64,000 nucleotides of DNA from Riptortus pedestris (taxonomy: Eukaryota > Arthropoda > Insecta > Hemiptera > Alydidae): contig CM032232.1 of assembly GCA_019009955.1 (NCBI GenBank), positions 138,446,001 to 138,510,000 on the forward strand, in the 5' to 3' direction. The notes beneath the pieces are model-generated. The model saw only the letters and a list, made by a program, of their open reading frames with translations. It was not told where the DNA came from and ran no database searches. Position 1 is the first letter of the stretch. Every line of letters begins with the position of its first letter. A program made the position numbers and the translations under genes. Positions 54,130 through 64,000 of this stretch are shown here, piece by piece.

Positions 54130-54350
54130 AGGGGCTCAGGTTAGCCATATGAGTTATAACGTTGGCCTTAATCTCATATTGTAAACCTAGAGAGGTAAGT
54201 TCGATTCCTGCCTGACCAATAAGAATTTATTTAGTGACGGAATTCATTAAATAAAATTCGTAGTCCCACCCTAGTTATAAAAAGGGTGGTAACCAGTAGA
54301 TAACTCGTCTCAATTAGCCTTAGACGTTCATAAATAATTTAATTTAAGTT
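54130..54350 (+). mobile_element. tRNA-derived SINE, complete (reference copy)
   Basis: The 221-bp SINE has an A-box-like TTAGCCATATGAG (54141) and a B box AGTTCGATTCC (54198-54208), then the body (ATTTATTTAGTGACGG, CACCCTAGTTATAAAAAGGG, GATAACTCGTCTCAATTAGCC) and an AT-rich 3' end. TCATTTCTCAA flanks it at 54119-54129 and 54351-54361, an 11-bp target duplication. It has no coding capacity and would depend on a LINE partner. Confidence 0.9.
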
Positions 54351-54361
54351 TCATTTCTCAA

Positions 54362-54990
54362 GGGAAACAGCTATAAAGGTTCTACTCAAGACACGAATTT
54401 TGAAAAGTTCTTCAAATGCCCATTGATCCTACCTAGGAGATGACTGCAATGAGATCCGTTCAAAACTAGATATAGATATTTGTCTTTTTAAGGCATTTTG
54501 GTTTGACCGTTACCAAACTCCATATTTCCCCAAAATGTAAATATAAAGATCAAGTTCGTGAAGGCTAAAGTCGAACCAATGGGAGGGGATATCTACAGGG
54601 GGGGGAGGGGATTTTCGAAAATTCCTAATATCTCTGTTACTGCACGTCGGATCGAAAAATTGTATATAACCAATCTTTCTTGGCATATTAATCGTACAAT
54701 AAATATTGTTTATATACCTTTATTTATCTCTATCCTAAATATTAACCAGAGATTCTTGCATTGTTCATAGTTTTGAAAAGCCTTCCCCAAACCCCCACTT
54801 CTAACTGTATGTCATATTAGACAAAACAGCTGCTGTATTATACGCCACTCTTCATTACAAGCTTAAATACCAAGATATTGTTTTCATTGATCTTTTACTT
54901 TGTGAGATATAGCAAAATACATTCTGTTTAACCCCCCTCTATTAAGTTTTACAATAGAGGAAATCTGCCTACTGGTAACACAATACCACT
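54362..54990 (+). mobile_element. HINE-like element, 5' and central parts
   Basis: AGGGAAACAGCTATAAAGG, TGCCCATTGATCCTACCTAGG, ATCCGTTCAAAACTAGATA, TTTGTCTTTTTAAGGC and the central block follow in order. The long middle fades before a clear 3' end. Confidence 0.65.
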
Positions 54991-55304
54991 TTACACACGG
55001 TAATGAGAAATCTTTCAGTTTAATTAAAATAAATCCCACTGAAAACGGCTTTAAAAAAATTCCCACTGAAACGGCTTCCTGAATTGTAAGAATAATTTAT
55101 ATTTTAATAACACAAATTTTTAGTTGTCCAAGAACTAAAGAATGGGGGGGGATGAACAGAACTTATTTGCATAAATCTCACAAAGTAACGAAGGTAAGGT
55201 AAGGTTAGAAACGACAGGCAAGGTTAGAAGAAGCTTCCACCCTGAGCCCGAGGAGTGACGGAAATGGCCGACCTAATCCGAACTATCCCGACCACAGACT
55301 TCAT
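54991..55304. other. Mixed HINE-like middle and unassigned sequence
   Basis: ACTGGTAACACAATACCAC and AATGGGGGGGGATGAACAG are long-middle phrases in minus orientation. The GTAAGGTAAGGTTAG..CCGAGGAGTGACGG part is unassigned. Confidence 0.4.
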
Positions 55305-55826
55305 AAAATGCAAATATCTCGGTTAGAAATTCAAGATAGAGAACAATAATGTATTATATCAATATTAATAGTAAATGGTCTTGAATTTGCCAATAAGATT
55401 GGTTTTATACATAATAACTCGACCCGAAATGCATAATAACAGAGGATATGTTTTGAATTTTCGAAAATCCCCCCTCTATAACCCCACCCTCCCTTCTAGT
55501 CCGATTTCAGCCATTAACGGAACATGAAATCTGTCCTTTTTTTATATTTAAAACGGTTAAATATCGAGTTTCGTAACGATAAAACAAAAATTGCGACCCG
55601 CTAGAGCGTTAACAGACACATTTATATATATTATAGTATATTTATTATATATTTTTATATTTATAATATTATATATATATATAAATATTATATATATATA
55701 CGTTTTTGAACGGACCTCATTTTTCATCATCTCTTTGGTAGCATCGATGGACATTAGAAGAAATTTTTCAAAACTCGCGTCATGAGTACGACCTCAATAG
55801 CTGATTTCCCATAATGGAAATCTGCT
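55305..55826 (-). mobile_element. HINE-like element, 5' and central parts, many extra bases
   Basis: It runs from AATGCAAATATCTCGGTTAG through GACCCGCTAGAGCGTTAACAGACAC, an interrupted TA tract (55617-55700) and GAACGGACCTCATTTTTCATC to GATTTCCCATAATGGAAATCTGCTA. Compared with other copies it holds scattered single-base insertions. Confidence 0.8.
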
Positions 55827-56224
55827 AAAAATAGAATAACCGAACTGGGCTTAAGTCGTGGGCGGAGGCAGTGGACTGTTTAAAACCCCCGGACGCTGTC
55901 CGATTGTGAAAGGTATTGTGTAGCCAGTTGGTCGTGCTGTAGTCCTGACCAGACACGATGATAGCACCTCCCAGCCTCTGTCACATCCATTCATCCTTCA
56001 TCACGCTCATTCATTAGCGCACAGATGAATCTCCGGATCTACTGGGAACTCTTCCATCTTCTACGAGTTTAAAAAAACGAAGTCAATCGCTATTCAAGTT
56101 CATCAAATCGTGAATCGCTGAAATTGGACCTGGAGTGAGAGGATTAGAAAAGGAAATAAAAAACTCCACATATCTCTCCTATAATTACTCAAGTAGAAAA
56201 CGTTTAGATAACCAATCTTCGTGA
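55827..56224. other. Unassigned stretch
   Basis: No recognised family until weak HINE-like central block after about 56100. Confidence 0.3.
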
Positions 56225-56605
56225 TGATGTTATAAATACGTTAACGGATGAAAATCGGAACCGGTGGGGGGGGGGGGGTTAGAGAGGAGGATTTTCGAAA
56301 AATTCGAAATATCTCCGTTATACTATAAGTCGGATTCGAAACATTGTACAAAATCAATCTTATTGCAAATTAATGTTTACTATAAATATTGTAAAATACA
56401 TTTAATTCTCTATCTTGAATATTAACCGAGATATTTGCATTTTTATTAAATCTTGGCGGCTAACGGACGAGTGACTTTCCCGCCAAAAGCGAGTTCGGCC
56501 GTTTCCTTAACTGCTCGGCTCTCGTGAAATTTCTCTATTGTAAAACTTCACTTGGGAAATCTGCTTAGTTTACGGAGCCCCTGCGTGACGGATTTTTTTA
56601 GTTTT
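56225..56605 (+). mobile_element. HINE-like element, 3' part, nested
   Basis: TTAACGGATGAAAATCGGAACC begins the central block with a G12 run. It ends TCTGCTTAGTTTACGGAGCC, CCTGCGTGACGGATTTTTTT. Sequence on both sides (56100-56224 and 56606-56785) belongs to another, older copy whose own 3' end is near 56785. Confidence 0.7.
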
Positions 56606-56790
56606 CGGTTTTCAGGTTATCCCCCCCTCCTACTCATCTCATATTAACAATATTCTACTATGTTATGAAGCACTGTATATGAATCCTGAATACCAAATAT
56701 TATTCTCATTGAACTTTTAATGCAAGAAATAATTGCAAATAGGTGGCGCACGTGGAAAATCAGCTTAGTTAACGCAGCCCTGATTTTATT
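56606..56790 (+). mobile_element. HINE-like 3' part of the older outer copy
   Basis: AGTTTTCGGTTTTCAGG, CCTACTCATCTCATATTAACA and GAATACCAAATATTATTCTC are long-middle phrases. It ends GTGGAAAATCAGCTTAGTTAACGCAGCC. Confidence 0.6.
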
Positions 56791-57408
56791 TAGGCCCGCC
56801 ATTGTGAATGGTACTGTATCCAGCTGTCTGTATCCACTGCACGACGATGACATGTTGTTTCCTAGAAGGTTATGACACGAGATATGCCGGCCATAGCTAA
56901 ACGTTGTATAGGAACAGGATTCCAGGGGTTTATAAAGCCAACCGATTACGATAGCATTGAGCATTGCCTTCAGGAGAGCGATCTTTCTTCACGTTACAAA
57001 CATGGAGGCTATGAATTTGAATGTGGAATGACCAACGTAACGGAACGAGAACCCTTTGTAAAAAGGAAACGGATTTGTTCGAGTATTCGCCTTTTAAATA
57101 ATATCAGCACTTTGAATGCGACATTTGCTGAATGTATCGGACTCTTCGACAATACCAACCATTATGCAGACGAACCGTTCGAGTTTTTTTTTTGTTATTG
57201 TCCAACCTGTTCTTCAGAGAATTATATTTCTTATGTAACATCCTTGTGCAATCCCTCAAGATATTAATAACTGTGTTTCGAGGAGAGAGAGGCACTCGCT
57301 TCATACGTGAAAATGAAAAGCGCCAATTTCTTTCACGGTCTTCCAACTTTCACCTCTCTACTGATTGTTCTTGCTACATTGTCTTGAAAGATTACACATT
57401 ATTGATAG
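56791..57408. other. Unique-looking stretch with a 131-aa open frame
   Basis: The plus frame 56872-57267 (MTRDMPAIAKRC to PSRY) is one of the longer non-repeat frames, with ten cysteines, but I recognise no domain and a GTTTTTTTTTTG run crosses it. I do not call it a gene. No repeats are seen. Confidence 0.3.
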
Positions 57409-58083
<675 letters not shown>

Positions 58084-58784
58084 TGGAAACTTCACCCAGG
58101 AAGGCCTAGGGGGCGAAAGTTTACTTCTATTTTGGTAATTGAAAATCCTAAATAAAAAAAAACTTCTTTAAAGAGAGGGTGCTGTAGGCTGAGTGGCCGA
58201 AAAGCCTTTTCATAGTGTTTGGATAAGTGGGGGCTCGGAAGAAATATGAATTATATACAGAGCAGAAAATTGGTAGATCGTGCTTTCCATCCGGTTATTT
58301 TAAACATACATTATTTTTTATAGCCGGACATCAACTCTAAAATTACCAAGGGTGGGTTATGTATTTTTTCTATTGAAAAAATTATAAAATTTTCAATACT
58401 TGTATACATAAAATTAATTAGTTTTTTTTTTCTTTTAATCTCTTCGAAAGTCATAATACATGTGAATGTGTGTTGGGTTAAGGGATAATAAATTCCTCAA
58501 AAGGCTTCATAAGAAGTTGAACATGCACAATTTTCTTATAAAGGGCCTTCGAAAAAAAAAATTATTTTCATTTACACCTTATCCATATTGAGACCAATGA
58601 AAGTATTTAAGGCAATAAAATATATATTCTGGTCTCGACAGCCTATATTGTGATAGGGCGACCAGAGCTAAATTTAAAATGATTTTATTATTACCAATAG
58701 TAAACATAAAAACCTAGCAGGAGAATGAAAAAATTTAACCAATAATTGGGTTTAACAATCATTCTTCTTTTAGGTTTTGTAGAT
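58084..58784. other. Unassigned stretch
   Basis: AT-rich, no recognised family or coding frame. Confidence 0.35.
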
Positions 58785-58990
58785 TTCCATTAAGGGAAAT
58801 CGGCTATTGATGTTGTACTCATGACGCAATTTTCGAAGAATTACCTCAAATGTCCATCGGTCCTAACACAGTTGATTTAAAATGAGGTCCGTTCCAATAT
58901 TAAATCTATATCAATCCTATATATATATTATATATATATATAAATATATAAATATATTATATAAGATATACTATATATACGATATAATAA

Positions 58991-59023
<33 letters not shown>

Positions 59024-60550
59024 ATATCAATTTGGTAACCTCTGTCCTGTACAATTGAATTTTTTCGCGAAATTTCCAACGATAACTTTTCGTTTCACAT
59101 GTCATAGACACCATAACTGCAATTTTGTTTCTTTCCGTGTATGTTTTGTTTTGTTTTGTTTTGTTTTTTACCTTTCCACGCATAAAAGGCTGAAGGAAAC
59201 CGAATTTTATAGAATCTTGGTATGTATACTTACCTACCAACCCAACTTAAGTCTTTAGTCTATATTAATATTTCCTCTGAGACTAACAAGGAGTTGGGGG
59301 GTTTATAATGCAAGCCTGAAATTAAAAATCGCAATATTTCCGTTTTTCTATTGTTTTTTCGGGCAAATTATGCACATAACAAAAGTTAGTTTATTTTGAT
59401 TATTTAGAGTAACGTTTTTGTTACATACACTTTTCTCGTATACTTTTCGAAGTTATGAATGCGTTATACGCTTAAAAATTAATAGCGGGAGTCAAACAAT
59501 ATTATTTGCTAAAAAAAGACTCAACCGAACCTAAATAAAACTCGGTATGGTGAATTTAATACTAACGCCATCCTTATAATAAGCCATACTAACATTTCTA
59601 GGGACGGGCAGGAGTGGGGGGTTATAAGGGAGGCCTGAGAAATTAAAAAATAGCGATATTTCGTATCCTAATTGGATGTTTTCGGCAAATATGAACATTA
59701 ACAAAAGTTGTTTATTTTTGTTATTTAGATATCTTTTGTAATACCACACTTTATTCGTATACTCGAATTAAAATAAACGAGATAAACGCTAAAATCTATA
59801 GCTGGAAATGAATCAATTGTATTTTGGGACCAAAGACCCAAACGAACTAAACCAAACTCGGGGATGTGAATTAGCAACTAACGACCTTCCTTTATAAATA
59901 GCCATACTAACATTTCTAGGGACGTGGCAGGAGTTGGGGGTTATAAGGGAGGCCTGAAATTAAATAATAGTGATATTTTCGTTTTCCTAATTGCATTTTC
60001 GCAAATATGCCACTATAAAAAAAAGTTGTTTTATTTTGTATATTTAGAGAAAGATACTCAACAATTATTTTCAATATATAACTACCTGGTACCTCACTTG
60101 GAAAATTTAATAAAAAAATCTACGTAAATATTTTGTCCTTAATAATTCAAATCTATGCATAATGCACAGGAGACGGGAAATATGACAATTTGGAGGACAG
60201 TAAAGTCTTACATAAAAAATTAAGTTTAGTATTAACAAATGCCAACAACGAGTATTAACCCTAAACACTGGAACGGGGAAATGTCAAAATATTGTGCAAA
60301 GTAAAGCCTTGCCAAAACAAATACCATCACCATTCAGCCTCAAATGAATTCCCTGTATTTGAGCTAGTTTTATATATATATATATACGTCGGATAGAAAA
60401 ATTGTATAGAATCGATTTTATTGTAAATTAAATGTTCTAAACATATTGTTATATGCATTTAATCTCAATATTCAATATTAACCGAGAAATTGGTATTTTT
60501 TTAGTTTACAGCCTTCACCAAACCCCTAATCCTGCTCAAGTACCAAAAAC
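58785..60550 (+). mobile_element. HINE-like element split by Helitron B
   Basis: The 5' part (AGATTTCCATTAAGGGAAATC to AAATGAGGTCCGTTCC) ends at about 58905 in TA-rich sequence. After the Helitron and a TA tract the central block resumes at 60388 (ACGTCGGATAGAAAAATTG), fading near 60550. The Helitron occupies the microsatellite position. Confidence 0.75.
59029..60367 (+). mobile_element. Helitron B copy 5, error-rich, 3' hairpin lost
   Basis: TTGGTAACCTCTGTCCTGTA starts the copy and (TTTTG)n replaces the (TTTG)n of other copies. Tandem-unit starts lie near 59312, 59632 and 59952. The 3' end reads GAATTCCCTGTATTTGAG then CTAG (60364-60367), so the GC hairpin is deleted. Many single extra bases interrupt phrases that are identical in other copies. 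Confidence 0.8.
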
Positions 60551-60851
60551 AATACCCAAATAGAAAATATTGTTTTCAACCTATATTTACTAGTTGATAC
60601 GTTCTTGGCGAAAAAATGTTTACTATATCAATACCACACTTGGCATTTAACCGTTTGATTCATCTCTGATGATCAATGGCTGGTGGGGGGGGGGGGGACC
60701 GGGAGGGGGATATTTGAAAATTTGAAATTTCTTGGTTAATGTGAGTCGGACTGAAAAAGTTAATATTGCCAATGTTGTTGAAATTTTAATTTTCTACAAT
60801 TGTTGTTAAATTTTTTCTGAAATATTAAGCGAGTTATATGTACTTTGTTTT

Positions 60852-61001
60852 TAGCAGATTTCCATTGAGGGAAATCAGCTATTGAGATTGTACTCATGAA
60901 GCGATTTTCGAAATTTTTCTTCAAATGTCCATCGATCCTACCCAGGAGATGACGAAAGTGAAGTCCATTCAAACGAAACAATTTCAAACGAAATAATTCC
61001 A

Positions 61002-61057
<56 letters not shown>

Positions 61058-61212
61058 ACGAAATAATTCCATCTATATATATATATAGATGGAATTATTT
61101 CGTTTGAAATTGTTTCGTTTGAATGGACTTTATTTTCGTCATCTTCTGGGGAGGATCGATGGACATTTGAAGAAAAACTTCGAAAATCGCGTCATGAGTA
61201 CAAGCAGATTTC
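60852..61212. mobile_element. Palindromic HINE-like 5' end (head-to-head)
   Basis: The left arm is a plus 5' end (AGCAGATTTCCATTGAGGG..GTCCATCGATCCTACCC) to GTCCATTCAAACGAAACAAT and TAATTCCATC. A TA tract and a partial repeat of CGAAATAATTCCATC follow. The right arm then reads back through GATGGAATTATTTCG, TTGAATGGACTTTATTTTCG and GGATCGATGGACATTTGAAG to the family 5' end. Arms are about 150 bp. Confidence 0.85.
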
Positions 61213-61330
61213 CCCCCTGTTCCATTACCACACATATGACCTCATTCCACTTCCTATTATCCAGTCTTCCTGGAATATGAACTTGGCTTTATGAACTTAA
61301 TGAATTGATTTTTAAGCTGACTTAACATTT

Positions 61331-61397
61331 TCGCAGATTTCCCTCAAGGATAATCTGCTATGAAGGTCATACGAATTTCCTCAAACATCAATCGATG

Positions 61398-61400
<3 letters not shown>
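61331..61400 (+). mobile_element. HINE-like 5' fragment
   Basis: CGCAGATTTCCCTCAAGGATAATCTGC and TGAAGGTCATACG, then CATCAATCGATG, run into (TA)n. Confidence 0.6.
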
Positions 61401-61446
<46 letters not shown>

Positions 61447-61450
61447 ATGT
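61398..61450. repeat. (TA)n and (TG)n microsatellite
   Basis: TA to about 61428, then GTGTGT with TATG and GCGC variants. Confidence 0.9.
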
Positions 61451-62195
61451 GTGCGCGTGTGTGGGAGTTTGCGTACTAGCTAATGTACCCGGCTAAGCAC
61501 GGGAAATCATTGTTGTTTGGTAAGGCTTCTATGTGTTCAATTACACTTTTCTCTGTGTTTATTTCTGTTTCATCGATAACTTCCTGGTACCTAAGGAAAC
61601 TCTATAGTTTTCTTGGGCTTTGAAGAATAAACATGATCCATAAAAAAATATATAATTAATCAAAAGAAAACCATTTCCCACTCCATTCATTTTCATTGTT
61701 TATAACAATGTGGACAATGTAAATAACACTCATTGATAGTATTCGACATTATTAGGCGTCATCTACCCCTTTTCCTCCAAAAGCCGTTAGTGCCCAATAT
61801 AATTACTGACTCCATTTTTAGTTTTTAGCATGTATGTCGTTTATACTTCTTTATACGAAACATTTTTACATAACAAAAGTTATTCAGCAATCCTGCCTGT
61901 GTTATCTCCTCACAACTTCCGCTCAATTATTTGGTTTAAATTATAGCAACTTGAGTTATTCTAAATACTAAACCATAGGAATGCTTAAATATAAGTCTAA
62001 AAACATAACTTCATTGTTCATATTTTTCCTATATTAAACAGGCTTAAAAGAAGTATTAATGAAATTGTTGACTCCCGCTATAGCTTTTTAGCGTATATCT
62101 CGTTTACACTTATCTAGACAACGAAACTGTATGTAACAAAAGTTACTCTAAATAATAATTAAAAAAAAAAACTTTTGTTATGTGCACGTTTGTGT

Positions 62196-62262
62196 TCTAA
62201 CATGTTAAAAGATGAATCGCCATTCTAGCGGCATCTCAAATAAATAATAATAATCCTATTCG
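62196..62262 (+). mobile_element. LINE 3' tail only, about 67 bp
   Basis: TTCTAACATGTTAAAAGATG, AATCGCCATTCTAGCGGCATC and AAATAAATAATAATAAT match the inverted 3' end of the LINE remnant at 30184-30240. It is an extremely 5'-truncated insertion. Confidence 0.75.
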
Positions 62263-62286
62263 CCCCTACAAATTTTAATATAGCTT

Positions 62287-62799
62287 AAAATTAAATTTAT
62301 TTATTTATTTGGAGCTTCGCAGCTGTGGTGATGTTGCTCGAGGAAAAAAAACTGTATAAAATTAAAAAAAAAAACAACAAAAAAAAACAAAACGAAACAA
62401 AATTAATTTAAACGAAACATAAAACAACATAATATAAATGTAATATGAAAAATAAAAAAGTAACACGAAACAGAAATGGAACACAAGACCAAAATGGGAA
62501 ACAAAAACAGAAATGGAACAAAAACAGAAATGGAACACAAAACCAAAATGGGAAATAAAAACAGAAATGGAACACAAAAACAAAATACAGAAATGGAACA
62601 CATAACCAAAATGGGAAACAAAAGTTTAAAATTAAATTATTTATTAACGTCCACAACTAAAGCTAATTTGGACTGGTTATTTACAGGTTACCACCCTTTC
62701 TAGCCAGGGTGGGAATAACGATTTTTTTTTAATGAATTCTGTCACTACATAAACTCCTATTTCCCAGGGCTGGAATCGAACTCGCCACTCTACGAGCTA
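62287..62799 (-). mobile_element. Composite SINE insertion with minisatellite and LINE-like tail
   Basis: TAATATAGCTT occurs at 62276-62286 and 62800-62810 and is single in other Helitron B copies, so the whole 513 bp arrived together or grew after insertion. Read on the minus strand: a 5'-truncated tRNA-SINE head (GAGTTCGATTCCAGCCCTGG), the SINE body to GGACGTTAATAAATAA, a minisatellite (62470-62625), an A/T-rich link, then CATCACCACAGCTGCGAAGC and (AAAT)n. Confidence 0.75.
62470..62625. repeat. Minisatellite, unit about 36 bp
   Basis: ACAGAAATGGAACACAA, ACCAAAATGGGAAAC-type halves alternate four times, with partial extra units. It lies in the composite SINE insertion. Confidence 0.85.
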
Positions 62800-63186
62800 T
62801 AATATAGCTTTATAATCATGGAATAGCTAAGGCTAATTCACATACAGAGTTCTGTTTAGTTCGGTGTCATAAGTGACCAATAAAAGCGTTGAAGCCCGCT
62901 ATAGTTTAGTTCATGTATACTTCCTATACTACAAACGCGAACATAAACTTCTGTTCGTCTCTGAGAAAATTAATATAGCCTGAAGTTGTTAAGTTGGGTT
63001 AGTATTAATACACGTACCAAGTTCCATATAATTCTGATTGGTACTTTCGACGTGAAAAGGTAACAAACAGACACCGAAGCCAAAAGTGGTTGATATCCTT
63101 TGAACTCCATATGAAACGAAAATGTATCGTGAAATTTCGAGAAAAATAAACCCCCTGTAAAGACAGAGATAGCATTTTTATATATA

Positions 63187-63862
63187 TAGATAGATACATT
63201 TATCCAACTACTTTAAGAACACACCTCCTCTGAGTCTGTCCGTACGTGTAGGTAGACTCGTGAAGATAAAAGTTCGATTCTAATCAGGAATTTCGTGTGA
63301 GAGGCAAGCGTGGTCGGGGAAATTAAGTTGGTTCTCCAAGTCGAGGGCTGATGTAAGACTAATCGAAGACAATCACTCGACCAAATCGATATCATTTCCT
63401 CTTGGCTCAGCTGACCGGAAATTGATGTTTGATAACAGTTACAGTGCAGCAGATTAAAAGATAATTAAAGTTGGAATTATTACTAGCATGATTTCGTGAT
63501 CAAGTCTGAAGTGTACAAATCGCGTTATTGAAATCGTGTGAGTGCAACATCACAATATATTTTATATAAATATACACCAGTTGTGTTACCCGTCGATGGG
63601 GGGTTGAAATACAATATGAATGGTTTCCCGTGAGACTATAAAGATTTCATGAACCAAATCATTCCAGACTGAAATTCATCAATAACAAAAATGCCCGATA
63701 ACATTAATTTTTTTAAAAATCAGTTAAACGAATTTATGTTTAAAATTGCTTTTATACATTAAAAAATTAATATAATACTTGTTTCCCTGCGAAATATAAA
63801 TACTGGATTAGCGGAAGTACGAAATAATCCATTTATTGTCATCAGTTTACAGTTATATCATT
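63187..63862. other. Unassigned stretch
   Basis: No recognised family. Several short frames lack motifs. Confidence 0.35.
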
Positions 63863-63864
63863 TA

Positions 63865-64000
63865 CTAGCTCAGATACCTGGCTTCGCCCGGAATTCATTT
63901 CAGGCTGGATGGTGATGGTATTTTTTTGGCAAGGCTTTACGTTGCACAATATTTTGGCATTTACCCTTCCCAGTGTTTAAGGTTAATACCCGTCGTTTCT
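63865..64000 (-). mobile_element. Helitron B copy 7, cut by window edge
   Basis: CTAG (63865-63868), CTCAGATACCTGGCTTCGCCC, GGAATTCATTTCAGGCTGG and TGGTGATGGTATTTTTTTGG match the 3' ends at 32547 and 34408. Its left flank (ATCATTTA) is not a TA microsatellite, unlike most other copies. Confidence 0.85.

Larger units (their letters stand above)
61476..63180 (-). mobile_element. Helitron B copy 6, old, with nested insertions
   Basis: CTAG at 61476-61479, then CTAATGTACCCGGCTAAGCACGGG, a decayed hairpin. Body phrases such as TTTTTAGCGTATATCTCG and CAAAAGTTACTCTAAATA persist. The 5' end is GTGAAATTTCGAGAAAAATA and ACAGAGATAGCATTTT. A LINE tail (62196-62262) and a composite SINE insertion (62287-62799) lie inside. 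Confidence 0.75.

Noticed and set aside
54141..54208. Functional tRNA gene
   Set aside because: A and B boxes are present but no cloverleaf with an acceptor stem can be folded around them, and the copies share a long non-tRNA body, so it is a SINE.
56872..57267. 131-aa plus frame as a host gene
   Set aside because: No recognisable domain, crosses a T10 run, and lies in a stretch with likely insertion errors.
62362..62656. Overlapping hydrophobic Phe/Cys-rich frames on the minus strand
   Set aside because: They are read from a 36-bp minisatellite in all frames.

Overview
This 64 kb window is AT-rich eukaryotic DNA, most likely from an arthropod genome and probably an insect. That reading rests on an I-clade non-LTR retrotransposon with three CCHC knuckles, Helitrons ending in CTAG, a Penelope-like GIY-YIG fragment, a tRNA-derived SINE, and very long (TA)n and (GA)n tracts. 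I see no bacterial gene architecture and no convincing host protein-coding gene. The species cannot be named from the sequence alone. The window reads as intergenic or heterochromatin-like sequence built mostly from nested transposable elements.

The commonest family occurs in about 25 full or partial copies on both strands. A full copy starts with a near-perfect 28-nt palindrome, followed by a block containing GTCCATCGATCCTACC. Then come a (TA)n microsatellite, a small hairpin (ACCGCTCTAGCGGT) and a G-rich block. It ends with an inverted copy of the start, the hairpin ACGCAGCCCCTGCGT and GACGGACTTTT. This matches the known plan of Helentron-associated non-autonomous elements (HINE, the DINE-1 type). 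I call it the HINE-like family. Three copies sit in T-runs where the unoccupied target can be read elsewhere in the window.

A second family, called Helitron B, ends in a GC hairpin (CCCGG..CCGGG) and CTAG followed by T. It carries three internal tandem units of about 300 bp. Copies lie at 12631-20220, 20231-22484, 32547-34388 (-), 34408-36475 (-), 59029-60367, 61476-63180 (-) and 63865-64000 (-). Several sit inside or against (TA)n tracts, and twice two copies lie end to end.

The only intact coding unit is the LINE at 13411-19760 on the minus strand. ORF1 has 431 aa with three zinc knuckles. ORF2 has 1224 aa with AP-endonuclease, reverse transcriptase and RNase H. A perfect 15-bp target duplication flanks the element, which lies inside a Helitron B copy.

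Layout: 1-398 higher-order satellite. 0.4-11 kb HINE copies, a 35-bp minisatellite and one CTAG Helitron. 11-12.5 kb LINE remnant and HINE pieces. 12.6-22.5 kb two Helitrons with nested LINE and HINE. 22.5-25 kb nested HINEs. 25.3-26.3 kb 33-bp minisatellite. 26.8-30.7 kb SINEs, a solo LTR and a LINE remnant. 30.8-31.6 kb HINE with a mariner fragment. 32.5-36.7 kb tandem Helitrons, HINE and a TA-flanked MITE. 36.7-38 kb LINE and Penelope fragments. 38-51.7 kb HINE copies, a hAT remnant, local duplications and a 546-bp TIR element. 53.4-54.4 kb Helitron helicase remnant and SINE. 54.4-60.5 kb HINE and Helitron copies with many extra single bases, which suggests unpolished sequence. 60.8-64 kb palindromic HINE, Helitrons and a composite SINE insertion.
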